From IMG/VR virus record IMGVR_UViG_3300034110_000280, positions 1-22,186 of that record: a stretch of DNA of 22,186 bases; one strand, given 5' to 3'. A model generated the notes under the pieces. It ran no database searches. It saw only the letters and a program-made list of their open reading frames with translations, and had not been told where the DNA came from. The DNA comes from a virus. Below are positions 6,662 through 12,878 of the stretch, in pieces (positions within the stretch are counted from its first letter, which is position 1; each line of letters begins with the position of its first letter). The position numbers were made by a program, and so were the translations under genes.

Positions 6662-7039
6662 TTATTCATATTGCTTATCCTCTGATAACTTCAAGTAACC
6701 TTTGTTAGCTAACCCATGTGCAATATCGTGCGAAATTCCACGAGAAATATCAGAACTATGATAAATGTAATCTGCTACATCTCTAATTAAGTTCTTCTTT
6801 TCAATGTAAGTATTACGATCCAATGGATAGAAATATTGATAATAACCTAACGTACCAAGATTAGGACTAAATCTTTCGTCAATCACTCTACATACACATA
6901 TGTCACACATACCATTGTTTGTATGCTCAAGGATCTTAACTTTAAGAACTTTATCTTCAGAATTGCATGTAAGTACAATCTCACCTACTGGTGGTAAATT
7001 CACCATCTCTTGATTATGATAATCATACCAATTTGTCAT
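6662..7039 (-). CDS. Unrecognised small phage protein (125 residues)
   Basis: It starts MTNWYDYHNQEMVNLPPVGEIV. The opening phrase, a Trp-Tyr-rich start then PPVG, is a recurring pattern in phage accessory proteins and looks like a small beta-rich fold at residues 15-70, with two Cys at CDICVC (45-50). The C-terminal third is helical. The function is unknown. Its ATG overlaps the stop of the zinc-ribbon gene by four bases (ATGA), so translation is probably coupled; both belong to the unit driven from 7686-7714. Confidence 0.75.
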   Translation of the reverse strand: MTNWYDYHNQEMVNLPPVGEIVLTCNSEDKVLKVKILEHTNNGMCDICVCRVIDERFSPNLGTLGYYQYFYPLDRNTYIEKKNLIRDVADYIYHSSDISRGISHDIAHGLANKGYLKLSEDKQYE

Positions 7040-7257
7040 TTGTTGCTCTCCTCTTTTCTGGCGATGTAGTTAAGTAAGTTTAAAGATTTATCATTCTCAA
7101 CTAACTGTGCATATGTGGTGAATATAAAACCACAACTACTACACATGGTGTTCAAGGTATCAAGGGATTTACATTGTCCATATACAGTCACATCTTCTGT
7201 TATTACTAACAGTTCAAGATCGGATTGGTTACAATGTGGACATCGAGTTATTGTCAT
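7036..7257 (-). CDS. Small zinc-ribbon protein
   Basis: A 73-residue protein with Cys6-x2-Cys9 (RCPHCNQ) and Cys39-x2-Cys42 (MCSSCGF), the layout of a zinc ribbon like that found at the N terminus of YgiT/MqsA-type antitoxins or in transcription-factor ribbons. No helix-turn-helix follows, so it is not a complete antitoxin of that type. It may act in transcription or as a DNA or RNA contact module. The ribosome site AGGAGAATATA is strong. It is the middle gene of three on the minus strand. Confidence 0.75.
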   Translation of the reverse strand: MTITRCPHCNQSDLELLVITEDVTVYGQCKSLDTLNTMCSSCGFIFTTYAQLVENDKSLNLLNYIARKEESNK

Positions 7258-7266
7258 TATATTCTC

Positions 7267-7656
7267 CTATTTATTTGAATACTTGGCATGTAATCGTTCA
7301 TACTCAGCACGTTCATTTTCTTCCTTCTCCAGACGAGATTTCTCTACCCGTTGTTGGTACTCTAATTCCTTTTGCTTTACCTGTTCTAAACAGTATTTAC
7401 GAAGCTCTTGTAATTTAGCATCAATATTTTCTGGGAATTTAACTAGCCCGCTAATTCCACTCCAATCATATCCACACTTATGCACTTGAATAAATAAATT
7501 ACCTTTTGATACTACTAACCCGTCTGCATAAAAAGATTGCTCAATATCACCTAACTCCAATGTAATATCAAATTCTTCTTGCAGCTTGTACATCTCATCA
7601 AGATAATGATCTGCTAAGTTTTCTAATCGTTGGTGTTCTGCAATAAAGTCTTTCAT
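7267..7656 (-). CDS. Unrecognised protein with C-terminal coiled coil
   Basis: A 129-residue protein. The first 80 residues mix helix and strand (LFIQVHKCGYDWSGISGLVKF at about 54-74). Residues 80-125 are a strongly charged helix (KQKELEYQQRVEKSRLEKEENERAEYERL), very likely a coiled coil for self-association or partner binding. The start has AGAGGAGATAACC upstream. It is the first gene of the three-gene unit behind the promoter at 7686-7714. No family is recognised. Confidence 0.75.
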   Translation of the reverse strand: MKDFIAEHQRLENLADHYLDEMYKLQEEFDITLELGDIEQSFYADGLVVSKGNLFIQVHKCGYDWSGISGLVKFPENIDAKLQELRKYCLEQVKQKELEYQQRVEKSRLEKEENERAEYERLHAKYSNK

Positions 7657-7685
7657 GGTTATCTCCTCTGTAAAAAACTAAACAA

Positions 7686-7714
7686 ATACTAGCACTAGGT
7701 CTTTTAGGTGTCAA
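7686..7714 (-). promoter_or_regulatory. Sigma-70-type promoter for the three-gene minus-strand unit
   Basis: On the minus strand: TTGACA (7714-7709), 17-base spacer, TAGTAT (7691-7686). It lies between the AT-rich tract of the candidate origin and the ATG at 7656, leaving a leader of about 25 bases. Confidence 0.75.
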
Positions 7715-7717
7715 CAG

Positions 7718-7873
7718 GTTTTTATTGATTCTCTAGATCTTTCTTTTTTATTATTTCTTTTCCTTATTATCTAATCTCTTTATTATATAGTGTAGCCATT
7801 GCGCACAGGTCAAGTGTCGTATTGGAGACAGGTAGTTGTCGTTAATACGGACAGGTAACTTCTCTGTAAGCTT
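7718..7873. other. Candidate replication origin: three iteron-like repeats beside an AT-rich tract
   Basis: ACAGGT occurs at 7805, 7828 and 7851, exactly 23 bases apart each time. The first two copies also share TGTCGT at nearly the same offset (7815 and 7837). The repeats end at the stop codon of the winged-helix gene. On their other side, about 7725-7792 is almost wholly A/T with strong pyrimidine bias on the plus strand, as a DNA-unwinding region would be. No ORF is credible here. Iterons, AT tract and a neighbouring DNA-binding protein gene together resemble iteron-type origins; an operator array for that protein is the main alternative. Confidence 0.5.
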
Positions 7874-7874
7874 A

Positions 7875-8312
7875 CTAAAACGGTTCATCATCATTAAACC
7901 AAGTAGTATTTACTTGTGGTAAAGGTACTTGTTTTTTAGGTTCCTTGTGTGCTTGTTTCTTTGTCTGTTTAGTTATTACACCATTAGGTGTTAATATATC
8001 CATTACAGTGTACACGTTTGTCTGATTGGCTTTATCAGACCCTAAACCATGTCGTTCTTGTCTAATCACAAAACCTAAGTTAACAAGTTTGTTGATTGAC
8101 TCTATCACTTTAGATCTACTAATACCGATAGCTTCACTGATAGTGGTATTTGATTCATGAAACGTGTTACCTTGTAGTTTAAAAAACTGATACCTAAATT
8201 TCATGTAAGCAAAGACTTTCAGTGAGTAAGTGTCTATCTCAGAATGTAACAAAACTTCCATAGGGATCTGCACGTTGTAGTGAGGAAGTATTGCTTCGTT
8301 CTTATATGTCAT
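7875..8312 (-). CDS. Winged-helix replication/regulatory protein with an SSB-like C-terminal tip
   Basis: A 145-residue protein. Residues about 20-110 resemble the helix-turn-helix domain of DnaD/RepA_N-like replication and plasmid-control proteins: LKVFAYMKFRYQFF, then TISEAIGISRSKVIESINKLVNLGFVIR as the recognition helix pair and wing. After a Lys-Gln-rich linker (about 114-132) it ends NTTWFNDDEPF. This acidic tip ending in Pro-Phe is the same kind of tail with which SSB proteins recruit helicases, nucleases and primases. Just beyond its stop lie three 23-base repeats. I infer an origin-binding or replisome-loading protein; a plain repressor is possible. The ribosome site GGGAGGTGAAGA is very strong. 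Confidence 0.68.
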   Translation of the reverse strand: MTYKNEAILPHYNVQIPMEVLLHSEIDTYSLKVFAYMKFRYQFFKLQGNTFHESNTTISEAIGISRSKVIESINKLVNLGFVIRQERHGLGSDKANQTNVYTVMDILTPNGVITKQTKKQAHKEPKKQVPLPQVNTTWFNDDEPF

Positions 8313-8346
8313 TCTTCACCTCCCTTGGTAGTTAGAATTGACAATC

Positions 8347-8375
8347 ACTCTATACCATCTAGTTTACCTTGTCAA
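8347..8375 (-). promoter_or_regulatory. Divergent promoter, leftward, for the winged-helix gene
   Basis: On the minus strand: TTGACA (8375-8370), 17-base spacer, TAGAGT (8352-8347); the -10 box matches consensus at four of six places. The -35 box lies within GTCAACAT (8371-8378), a motif repeated at 8420-8427 beside the opposite promoter. Confidence 0.5.
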
Positions 8376-8389
8376 CATCAAAATATCTA

Positions 8390-8418
8390 TTGACAACACC
8401 TTCTCATGTGTGTAATAT
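8390..8418 (+). promoter_or_regulatory. Divergent promoter, rightward, at the head of the early arm
   Basis: TTGACA (8390-8395), 17-base spacer, TAATAT (8413-8418). It starts the plus-strand gene array. TTGTCAA at 8369-8375 and TTGACAA at 8390-8396 are exact inverted copies covering both -35 boxes, and GTCAACAT repeats at 8371 and 8420, so a shared operator is plausible. Confidence 0.78.
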
Positions 8419-8449
8419 GGTCAACATTGATAACGCAGAGGAGAATACC

Positions 8450-8713
8450 ATGAATGATTGCAAAACGAACATCGACGAACACTCAATCCTAGATCTATTG
8501 ACATTAACTCGGATGTATGTCAACATTCCATACAATGCGATCTTTGAGTTTGTAGCTGTAGAGTCTAGTCGTAATCTGGATTTCTTTGATAAGAACATTA
8601 TTGACCGAATGTATGATAAATTTAAAGATGAACGGTTAGTGATGAACATACTATTAGCTGTTCGTGCAGACTTGTTAGAAATTAACATCGTGAATGCTGA
8701 TTATAACTCGTAG
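8450..8713 (+). CDS. First gene of the rightward early arm, unrecognised (87 residues)
   Basis: I place the start at the ATG preceded by GAGGAGAATACC rather than further upstream, since the upstream reading runs back into the promoter. The protein (MNDCKTNIDEHSILDLL...) is acidic and mainly helical, with Leu- and Ile-rich helices typical of a small all-alpha protein, and has no cysteine pairs or membrane segment. Being first behind a consensus promoter suggests very early expression, the class that often includes host-takeover proteins; its function is unknown. Confidence 0.7.
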   Translation: MNDCKTNIDEHSILDLLTLTRMYVNIPYNAIFEFVAVESSRNLDFFDKNIIDRMYDKFKDERLVMNILLAVRADLLEINIVNADYNS

Positions 8714-8720
8714 GAGCGTT

Positions 8721-8789
8721 GTAGAGACTACATAATGGGCGTACCTAAGCAAAGGCACTGCTTATAGATAATAACAGCGTATAGACGCT
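8721..8789 (+). promoter_or_regulatory. Leader with three short hairpins before the 77-residue gene
   Basis: Three stems follow one another: GTAG/CTAC around AGA (8721-8731), TAAGCA/TGCTTA around seven bases (8746-8764), and AGCGT/ACGCT around ATAG (8776-8789). AGCGT also occurs at 8715-8719 and could pair with 8785-8789 instead, closing all of it into one larger fold. GGAGGAA follows for the ATG at 8804. I see no U-run, so translation control or RNA stability is likelier than termination. Confidence 0.42.
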
Positions 8790-8803
8790 TGGAGGAAGTA
8801 TAA

Positions 8804-9037
8804 ATGAACAAAGAACAACAACATTCACCTAAATATTGGGTAGTACATAACAAACACAATGACGATATTTTGGTTAACACTTTAAGTAAGACTAAAATTA
8901 AAGCGGTTGATCGCTTCCTTGATTATTATGCTTATGACATAGTTGGTGTCATGTCGGACGACGAGTTAGAAGATTGGTGGGAAACCCAAACAGAGTTTGT
9001 TTGTAACTTAATTGAAGTTAAATTAGTGGAGGCATAA
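8804..9037 (+). CDS. Unrecognised small protein (77 residues)
   Basis: It starts MNKEQQHSPKYWVVHNKHNDDI. It has a short strand-rich N terminus, then a helix with many acidic residues (MSDDELEDWWETQTEF). The ribosome site is GGAGGAAGTATAA. Its stop TAA is followed directly by the next ATG. No motif is recognised. Confidence 0.7.
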   Translation: MNKEQQHSPKYWVVHNKHNDDILVNTLSKTKIKAVDRFLDYYAYDIVGVMSDDELEDWWETQTEFVCNLIEVKLVEA

Positions 9038-9355
9038 ATGCAAGAAGATTACAAACCATATATTCAAAATCGTATCTACGTGTCAGTTGGTGATAAGTTA
9101 TACGAACGTCAAGTAGTGTGTGCAGCTAACCGCTACGGAGACTTGATTGTGTTAGGTGTGCGTCATCACTGTCCTATTATGAATAAAACTTTGGATCTGT
9201 TAGGTATTGACGGATTTACAAAAGAACAAGGCTTCGTAGACCAATGGGGTAACTACATGGATCGAGTAGAAGCCTTGGAAGTATTAAAAGCTAATGGGAG
9301 ATTTATTAGAAATGAAGAATTTCTTGATGAATTATATAGTGAAAACCTTTATTAA
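9038..9355 (+). CDS. Unrecognised small protein (105 residues)
   Basis: A mixed strand-helix protein. RHHCPIMNKTLDLLGIDG (about 47-64) is a distinctive stretch; residues 64-76 (FTKEQGFVDQWGN) read like the GFVD-type phrase seen in many uncharacterised phage proteins. No membrane segment. It starts after GTGGAGGCATAA and is likely co-translated with the gene before it. Confidence 0.72.
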   Translation: MQEDYKPYIQNRIYVSVGDKLYERQVVCAANRYGDLIVLGVRHHCPIMNKTLDLLGIDGFTKEQGFVDQWGNYMDRVEALEVLKANGRFIRNEEFLDELYSENLY

Positions 9356-9371
9356 AGATGGAGAGGTTTAA

Positions 9372-9590
9372 ATGACTAAATCAGAGATAGATTTACAGAA
9401 GTTGGAAAACAAGTTAGTCTCGTTGGTGGTCTATTTTAAAAGTAGACTACCAGATACACACGATACACTCGCTATTAAAATGGCAATCAGACACGCAGAA
9501 CGTGCAGGATGGTTTAAAGAACTTTCAGACCAAGATTTAATAGCACTACCTACGGTTAAATTACATTTAAATAAACGTAAAGAATTATAG
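9372..9590 (+). CDS. Unrecognised small helical protein (72 residues)
   Basis: A basic, mostly helical protein (LQKLENKLVSLVVYFKSRL; AIRHAERAGWFKELS) ending in KRKEL. The charge pattern would allow nucleic-acid or protein binding but shows no known motif. The ribosome site GGAGAGGTTTAA lies before the ATG. It lies seven bases before the next gene. Confidence 0.68.
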   Translation: MTKSEIDLQKLENKLVSLVVYFKSRLPDTHDTLAIKMAIRHAERAGWFKELSDQDLIALPTVKLHLNKRKEL

Positions 9591-9597
9591 AGGGAGT

Positions 9598-9807
9598 ATG
9601 AAAAAAGTACAGATATGCTATCACATTTATCGTTGTCATCCAGAGACATGCTGTCATGATAATCATAATTCTTGGTGGGTGTATGATCTAAAATCAATGG
9701 ATGTAATTGATAAATTTGAATCTAAGAATAAAGCTATTGATTTCTGTGACACAAATGATTTAGAATTTACAATTAAGCTTCCAAATTGGAGTGAATATGG
9801 CTATTAA
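9598..9807 (+). CDS. Small Cys/His-rich protein (69 residues)
   Basis: The first 22 residues carry Cys7, His9, Cys13, His14, Cys18, Cys19, His20 and His23 (ICYHIYRCHPETCCHDNH), a density that suggests metal binding, though the spacing is not a standard zinc finger. The rest is a small mixed fold (WWVYDLKSMDVIDKFESKNKAIDFC). It starts after GAGGGAGT. Its end overlaps the start of the next gene by 11 bases. Confidence 0.65.
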   Translation: MKKVQICYHIYRCHPETCCHDNHNSWWVYDLKSMDVIDKFESKNKAIDFCDTNDLEFTIKLPNWSEYGY

Positions 9808-10174
9808 AATTATAGATCCTAAAGGTTTCCATAAATATATGGATCACATTGACGCCACTGACGATAAAATTGAAGAATTAAGGTCACAGTTAAAAAGCTT
9901 AGAAGAATACCGTAAAGATTTATTTGCAAGGAAAGAGGAGTGTGTAATTCACTACCTAGATGAACCAACATATTCACATTCAATGGAGATGATTGATAAA
10001 TTTATAACAGACACAGGGTTCGATGGTCTTTGGGACTTTGATAAATTTTGGGATAGATATGCTTATTTTGACGATGCTAAAGGATGGGATTGTGGTATTT
10101 ACAATCTAAATGTAGTGTACTATGCTGAAGTAGAAATGCGGTATAAAGACTTAAAACGTGAGGGGAAATTATGA
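9797..10174 (+). CDS. Unrecognised protein with N-terminal coiled coil (125 residues)
   Basis: I use ATG at 9797 (MAIKIIDPKG); an in-frame GTG six bases earlier lies inside the ribosome site TTGGAG. Residues about 20-48 (DKIEELRSQLKSLEEYRKDLFARKEE) form a short coiled coil. The second half is rich in Trp, Phe, Tyr and Asp (GLWDFDKFWDRYAYFDD), suggesting a compact aromatic core. The 3' end overlaps the next gene as ATGA. Confidence 0.7.
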   Translation: MAIKIIDPKGFHKYMDHIDATDDKIEELRSQLKSLEEYRKDLFARKEECVIHYLDEPTYSHSMEMIDKFITDTGFDGLWDFDKFWDRYAYFDDAKGWDCGIYNLNVVYYAEVEMRYKDLKREGKL

Positions 10175-10764
10175 GCGGTGCTGAAATATTTTTTACTATT
10201 TTATTTTCGTTAGTAGTTGTTGGTTTGTTACTTGTAGTTGTTAAATTAATTAAGTATGTGTTTAGACAAATTAAATTATCATTTACAAAACCGTGGGAAG
10301 ATAAATCTAAAGATGTATTAAGGGTTGAATTTAATAATAAGGACATATTAGATAATTGGATTTCCGTATATTACAGAGTAAATAACGTGTGGTATAAAGG
10401 TTCTAATTCTTGTTATATTGATAAATCTTGGGATGAATGTAAAATGGGTGAACCTGTAGGGACATTACTTACATTAATACTTGAAGATTATCAAAATTTT
10501 AATTATGTAAAAGGTGAGACAAATTTTAGTCATAGTAAATTGGACATTTATGTAGAGGATAAAAACCTTCTACATATGTTCGGACACAGTATAAGTGTTA
10601 GCCATTTAGAGTCTACCGCAATTATTAGTTTCCTAGACGGCATTGCAACAGACAAAGAAACTAAAGCGGCGGAACTTAAAAAACAACAATTAGCTGAAAT
10701 CAGAGAAAAGAATACTGAAATAGTTATAGATGAAATCAACAAATATTTGGAGGATAAGGAATGA
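10171..10764 (+). CDS. Membrane-anchored protein, unrecognised (197 residues)
   Basis: One clear membrane helix at residues about 6-29 (IFFTILFSLVVVGLLLVVVKL), followed by basic residues (KYVFRQIKLSF), so the long C-terminal part should face the cytoplasm. Residues 50-150 look globular with Trp/Tyr-rich strands; residues 155-197 are a charged helix (ETKAAELKKQQLAEIREKN). It may tether a factor to the inner membrane or act at the envelope in early infection. It overlaps genes on both sides by four bases. No family is recognised. Confidence 0.7.
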   Translation: MSGAEIFFTILFSLVVVGLLLVVVKLIKYVFRQIKLSFTKPWEDKSKDVLRVEFNNKDILDNWISVYYRVNNVWYKGSNSCYIDKSWDECKMGEPVGTLLTLILEDYQNFNYVKGETNFSHSKLDIYVEDKNLLHMFGHSISVSHLESTAIISFLDGIATDKETKAAELKKQQLAEIREKNTEIVIDEINKYLEDKE

Positions 10765-11075
10765 AATTAAAAGCTGGAATACCATTAACCACAAAGAATC
10801 CACAGGAACACACTAATGCTGTGGTATATAAAGTGATAGAAGGTGAACATCGGAATGTCATATGGGTAATTTCAGACTTCGGTAATATTATGAAGTTTCC
10901 ATCTGAAGAAGATGCGCTTCAGCGATATGTTGTTAGTCGCACATATGAAAGAGAAGTATATTATGCTGGAGAATTAGATCTAGGGCAGGAATGGTTGGAT
11001 GGTCAATTTGATATTCGTGGTAGATTGCGAAATCAGATTGAATTGTTAACAGAAGCATTGGGAGATTTGGAATAA
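10761..11075 (+). CDS. Unrecognised small protein (104 residues)
   Basis: A beta-rich first half (AVVYKVIEGEHRNVIWVISDFG) and a helical C terminus (RGRLRNQIELLTEALGDLE). No catalytic motif or membrane segment. It is translationally coupled to the membrane protein before it (ATGA) and to the methylase-like gene after it (TAATG, one shared base). Confidence 0.7.
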   Translation: MKLKAGIPLTTKNPQEHTNAVVYKVIEGEHRNVIWVISDFGNIMKFPSEEDALQRYVVSRTYEREVYYAGELDLGQEWLDGQFDIRGRLRNQIELLTEALGDLE

Positions 11076-11599
11076 TGAAAGACAATCACGAATTAATCAA
11101 CCAAGACAGTGGAAACACAGAATGGTACACCCCAAAAGAAATTATCGAGGCTGCTAGAGCGTGTCTTGGTAAGATCGACTTAGATCCTTTTAGTTGTGAT
11201 GTAGCTAATAAAACAGTTAAGGCTACTGACATCTACACTAAAGAAGATGATGGATTTGAACAACAATGGTTCGGTAAGGTTTGGTGTAATCACCCATTCA
11301 GTCGTGAAAACAATAAACGTATTGCTATGAAAGCTGTAAATGAATATCATGGTAATAATTGTGAGATTGTTATGATTACCTTTGCTGCTACTAGTGAAGC
11401 TTGGTTCAAACCTTTATTATATCGTCCACAATGTTATCTACATGGTCGCACAAACTACTATGACCAGAACGGCAATAAGGTTAAAGGTGTCACTAAAGGT
11501 AGTGTTGTTACATATTTCGGGGATGATGATGAAAGTTTCTACCAAGCATTTAAACATTTAGGTACGATAAAAGTACCGTATCTGAGCGAAGGAGAATAA
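11075..11599 (+). CDS. Dam-type phage DNA N6-adenine methyltransferase
   Basis: A 174-residue protein that fits the phage DNA N-6-adenine-methyltransferase (PF05869-type) family: EWYTPKEII at 16-24, LGKIDLDPFS at 31-40, a DGFEQQW segment at 59-65 and KVWCNHPFSR at 68-77 in the place of the catalytic NPPY/F motif. The second residue of that motif is His73 instead of Pro, so the active site reads NHPF. The family methylates adenine, often to shield phage DNA from restriction or to mark it. The length is normal. It sits in an early operon between unknown genes. Activity with NHPF is plausible but unproven. Confidence 0.8.
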   Translation: MKDNHELINQDSGNTEWYTPKEIIEAARACLGKIDLDPFSCDVANKTVKATDIYTKEDDGFEQQWFGKVWCNHPFSRENNKRIAMKAVNEYHGNNCEIVMITFAATSEAWFKPLLYRPQCYLHGRTNYYDQNGNKVKGVTKGSVVTYFGDDDESFYQAFKHLGTIKVPYLSEGE

Positions 11600-11600
11600 C

Positions 11601-11825
11601 ATGCACGACCATTTATATAGTTATGATAAAATTTATAAGTATGAAATTGTTGTCGAACCTATTCCAAATTCAACAAAGTACAAAGGTTATGTTTATCTAG
11701 ATTTATACGAGAAAGCTGTATACATTTCAGGTGAGTTCAGTGACCCAGAAGCATTAAGAGATTTATTAATCACCAATGTTACTAATTACCTTGATAATTT
11801 TGGAGCTATCCCTATTGACAAATAG
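11601..11825 (+). CDS. Unrecognised small protein (74 residues)
   Basis: It starts MHDHLYSYDKIYKYEIVVEP. The first 45 residues alternate hydrophobic and polar residues like an antiparallel sheet; then come a loop and a helix (DPEALRDLLITNVTNYLDNF). The ribosome site GGAGAATAAC is strong. It ends inside a promoter sequence for the following gene. Confidence 0.7.
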   Translation: MHDHLYSYDKIYKYEIVVEPIPNSTKYKGYVYLDLYEKAVYISGEFSDPEALRDLLITNVTNYLDNFGAIPIDK

Positions 11826-11849
11826 GGATTCAATGATAGTATTAATACT
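11815..11849 (+). promoter_or_regulatory. Promoter with an overlapping 12-bp palindrome
   Basis: TTGACA (11815-11820), 16-base spacer, extended -10 TGATAGTAT with TAGTAT at 11837-11842. AGTATTAATACT (11838-11849) is a perfect palindrome covering the -10 box and the expected start site, a good place for a repressor. It serves the gene at 11871. Confidence 0.6.
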
Positions 11850-11870
11850 TAAATTAATTAGGAGAGAATT

Positions 11871-12266
11871 ATGAGCGATATTCAAGAAAAACTCATCGAG
11901 TTATTTCAACTTGATGGTAGCGCAAGTGTTGCAGAATACTTAGCTGAGTATACTGATAGTACAAAACAACTATGTACTACCGATGAACAACGTGATCTTG
12001 TTGAAGAATACAGTCGAGAGTTATACACTAACTTTAAAATGGATACAGCAAAATATCCGATTGTAGCAAGATTGGAAGAAGCTTTATTAATGAATATGTC
12101 TGAAGATACTATTAAAGAACTTCTTCGCGTCATCAATAGCCCTGACTACATCAAGTTGTATGAGTGCCTAGCTATTGTGTTAGATGAATTTAAATACGGT
12201 CTGGATGATATTGATAGTGTTATCGACATCGAACCAGTAGAACGTGAAACACGAATCTTAATGTAA
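11871..12266 (+). CDS. Unrecognised acidic helical protein (131 residues)
   Basis: A strongly acidic and almost entirely helical protein (KLIELFQLDGSASVAEYLAEYT; LLMNMSEDTIKELLRVINS), with no Cys pair or membrane segment. Acidic small phage proteins sometimes mimic DNA or bind host enzymes, but no family is recognised. It follows TAGGAGAGAATT and has its own promoter at 11815-11842. Confidence 0.72.
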   Translation: MSDIQEKLIELFQLDGSASVAEYLAEYTDSTKQLCTTDEQRDLVEEYSRELYTNFKMDTAKYPIVARLEEALLMNMSEDTIKELLRVINSPDYIKLYECLAIVLDEFKYGLDDIDSVIDIEPVERETRILM

Positions 12267-12276
12267 GGAGAATGTT

Positions 12277-12480
12277 ATGAAATTTAAATTTGAAACAGGT
12301 GCTGTATACATGGCAATGGAAAAATTCATTGCAGAATATAAAGATGACTGTACACCTATTGGATATATGGAATATGACCATATTTTTGCAATTTATGAGA
12401 CATTGACACGCTCACCAGTCAAACCCGCTAGTGTATTATTGGATGATCGTGAATTCTCATTGTTGGAGTATTTCTTATAA
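12277..12480 (+). CDS. Unrecognised small protein (67 residues)
   Basis: It starts MKFKFETGAVYMAMEKFIAEYK. A short mixed fold, mostly helical, with no motif known to me. The ribosome site GGAGAATGTT is strong. Its TAA shares one base with the ATG of the small membrane gene after it (TAATG). Confidence 0.68.
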   Translation: MKFKFETGAVYMAMEKFIAEYKDDCTPIGYMEYDHIFAIYETLTRSPVKPASVLLDDREFSLLEYFL

Positions 12481-12644
12481 TGTGGTATCAGCATCTGAAA
12501 GTTACTTTAGCATTTGTATTTCTAACTCTAGGACTATTATTATTAATACCTGTATCAATCCTTACAGGTAATTATAGTAAAGTTAGTCTGAATGATACAA
12601 TTGATTTATATAAAGATATTGCTAATGATATTTATAGCAAATAG
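12480..12644 (+). CDS. Small single-pass membrane protein (54 residues)
   Basis: It starts MWYQHLKVTLAFVFLTLG. Residues 9-28 form a clear membrane helix (Leu-, Phe- and Ile-rich, ending IPVSILTG); the remaining 26 residues are polar and acidic. The TAATG junction with the previous gene and GGAG 11 bases before the ATG support expression by re-initiation. It is too short to assign; envelope effects such as superinfection exclusion would fit but are only a guess. Confidence 0.62.
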   Translation: MWYQHLKVTLAFVFLTLGLLLLIPVSILTGNYSKVSLNDTIDLYKDIANDIYSK

Positions 12645-12654
12645 GGAGTAATGT

Positions 12655-12876
12655 ATGTATAAAGCAGAAGTATGGGATTATTCAGAACATGAAGAATTAC
12701 TAGAAGTTCTAATTAGCAAACTCAGGGAGAACAAAAAATTAGTTGTATTATTTGACCCAGATTTCCCAACAGGGCGAGGTGTCTTCCATTTAGGCGGTGA
12801 ATCTGAATTAAATATTGAAGAAGCCAAGACTCTAGCGAAAACCTTGAATAATTTTCACTATAATACGGAGATTTAA
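12655..12876 (+). CDS. Unrecognised small protein (73 residues)
   Basis: It starts MYKAEVWDYSEHEELLEVLI. It has a helix, a strand (KKLVVLFDPDFP), a Gly-rich turn (TGRGVFHLGG) and a second helix (IEEAKTLAKTLN): a small alpha-beta fold. No catalytic residues are evident. GGGAG precedes the ATG. It lies two bases before the PhoH-like gene, so it probably shares its transcript. Confidence 0.68.
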   Translation: MYKAEVWDYSEHEELLEVLISKLRENKKLVVLFDPDFPTGRGVFHLGGESELNIEEAKTLAKTLNNFHYNTEI

Positions 12877-12878
12877 TA

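Noticed and set aside
7036-7257. MqsA/YgiT-type antitoxin
   Set aside because: It has the zinc ribbon but lacks a helix-turn-helix domain, and no toxin partner is recognisable next to it.
7805-7873. CRISPR array
   Set aside because: The shared core is only six bases with 17 variable bases between, no cas genes are present and the repeats are too short.
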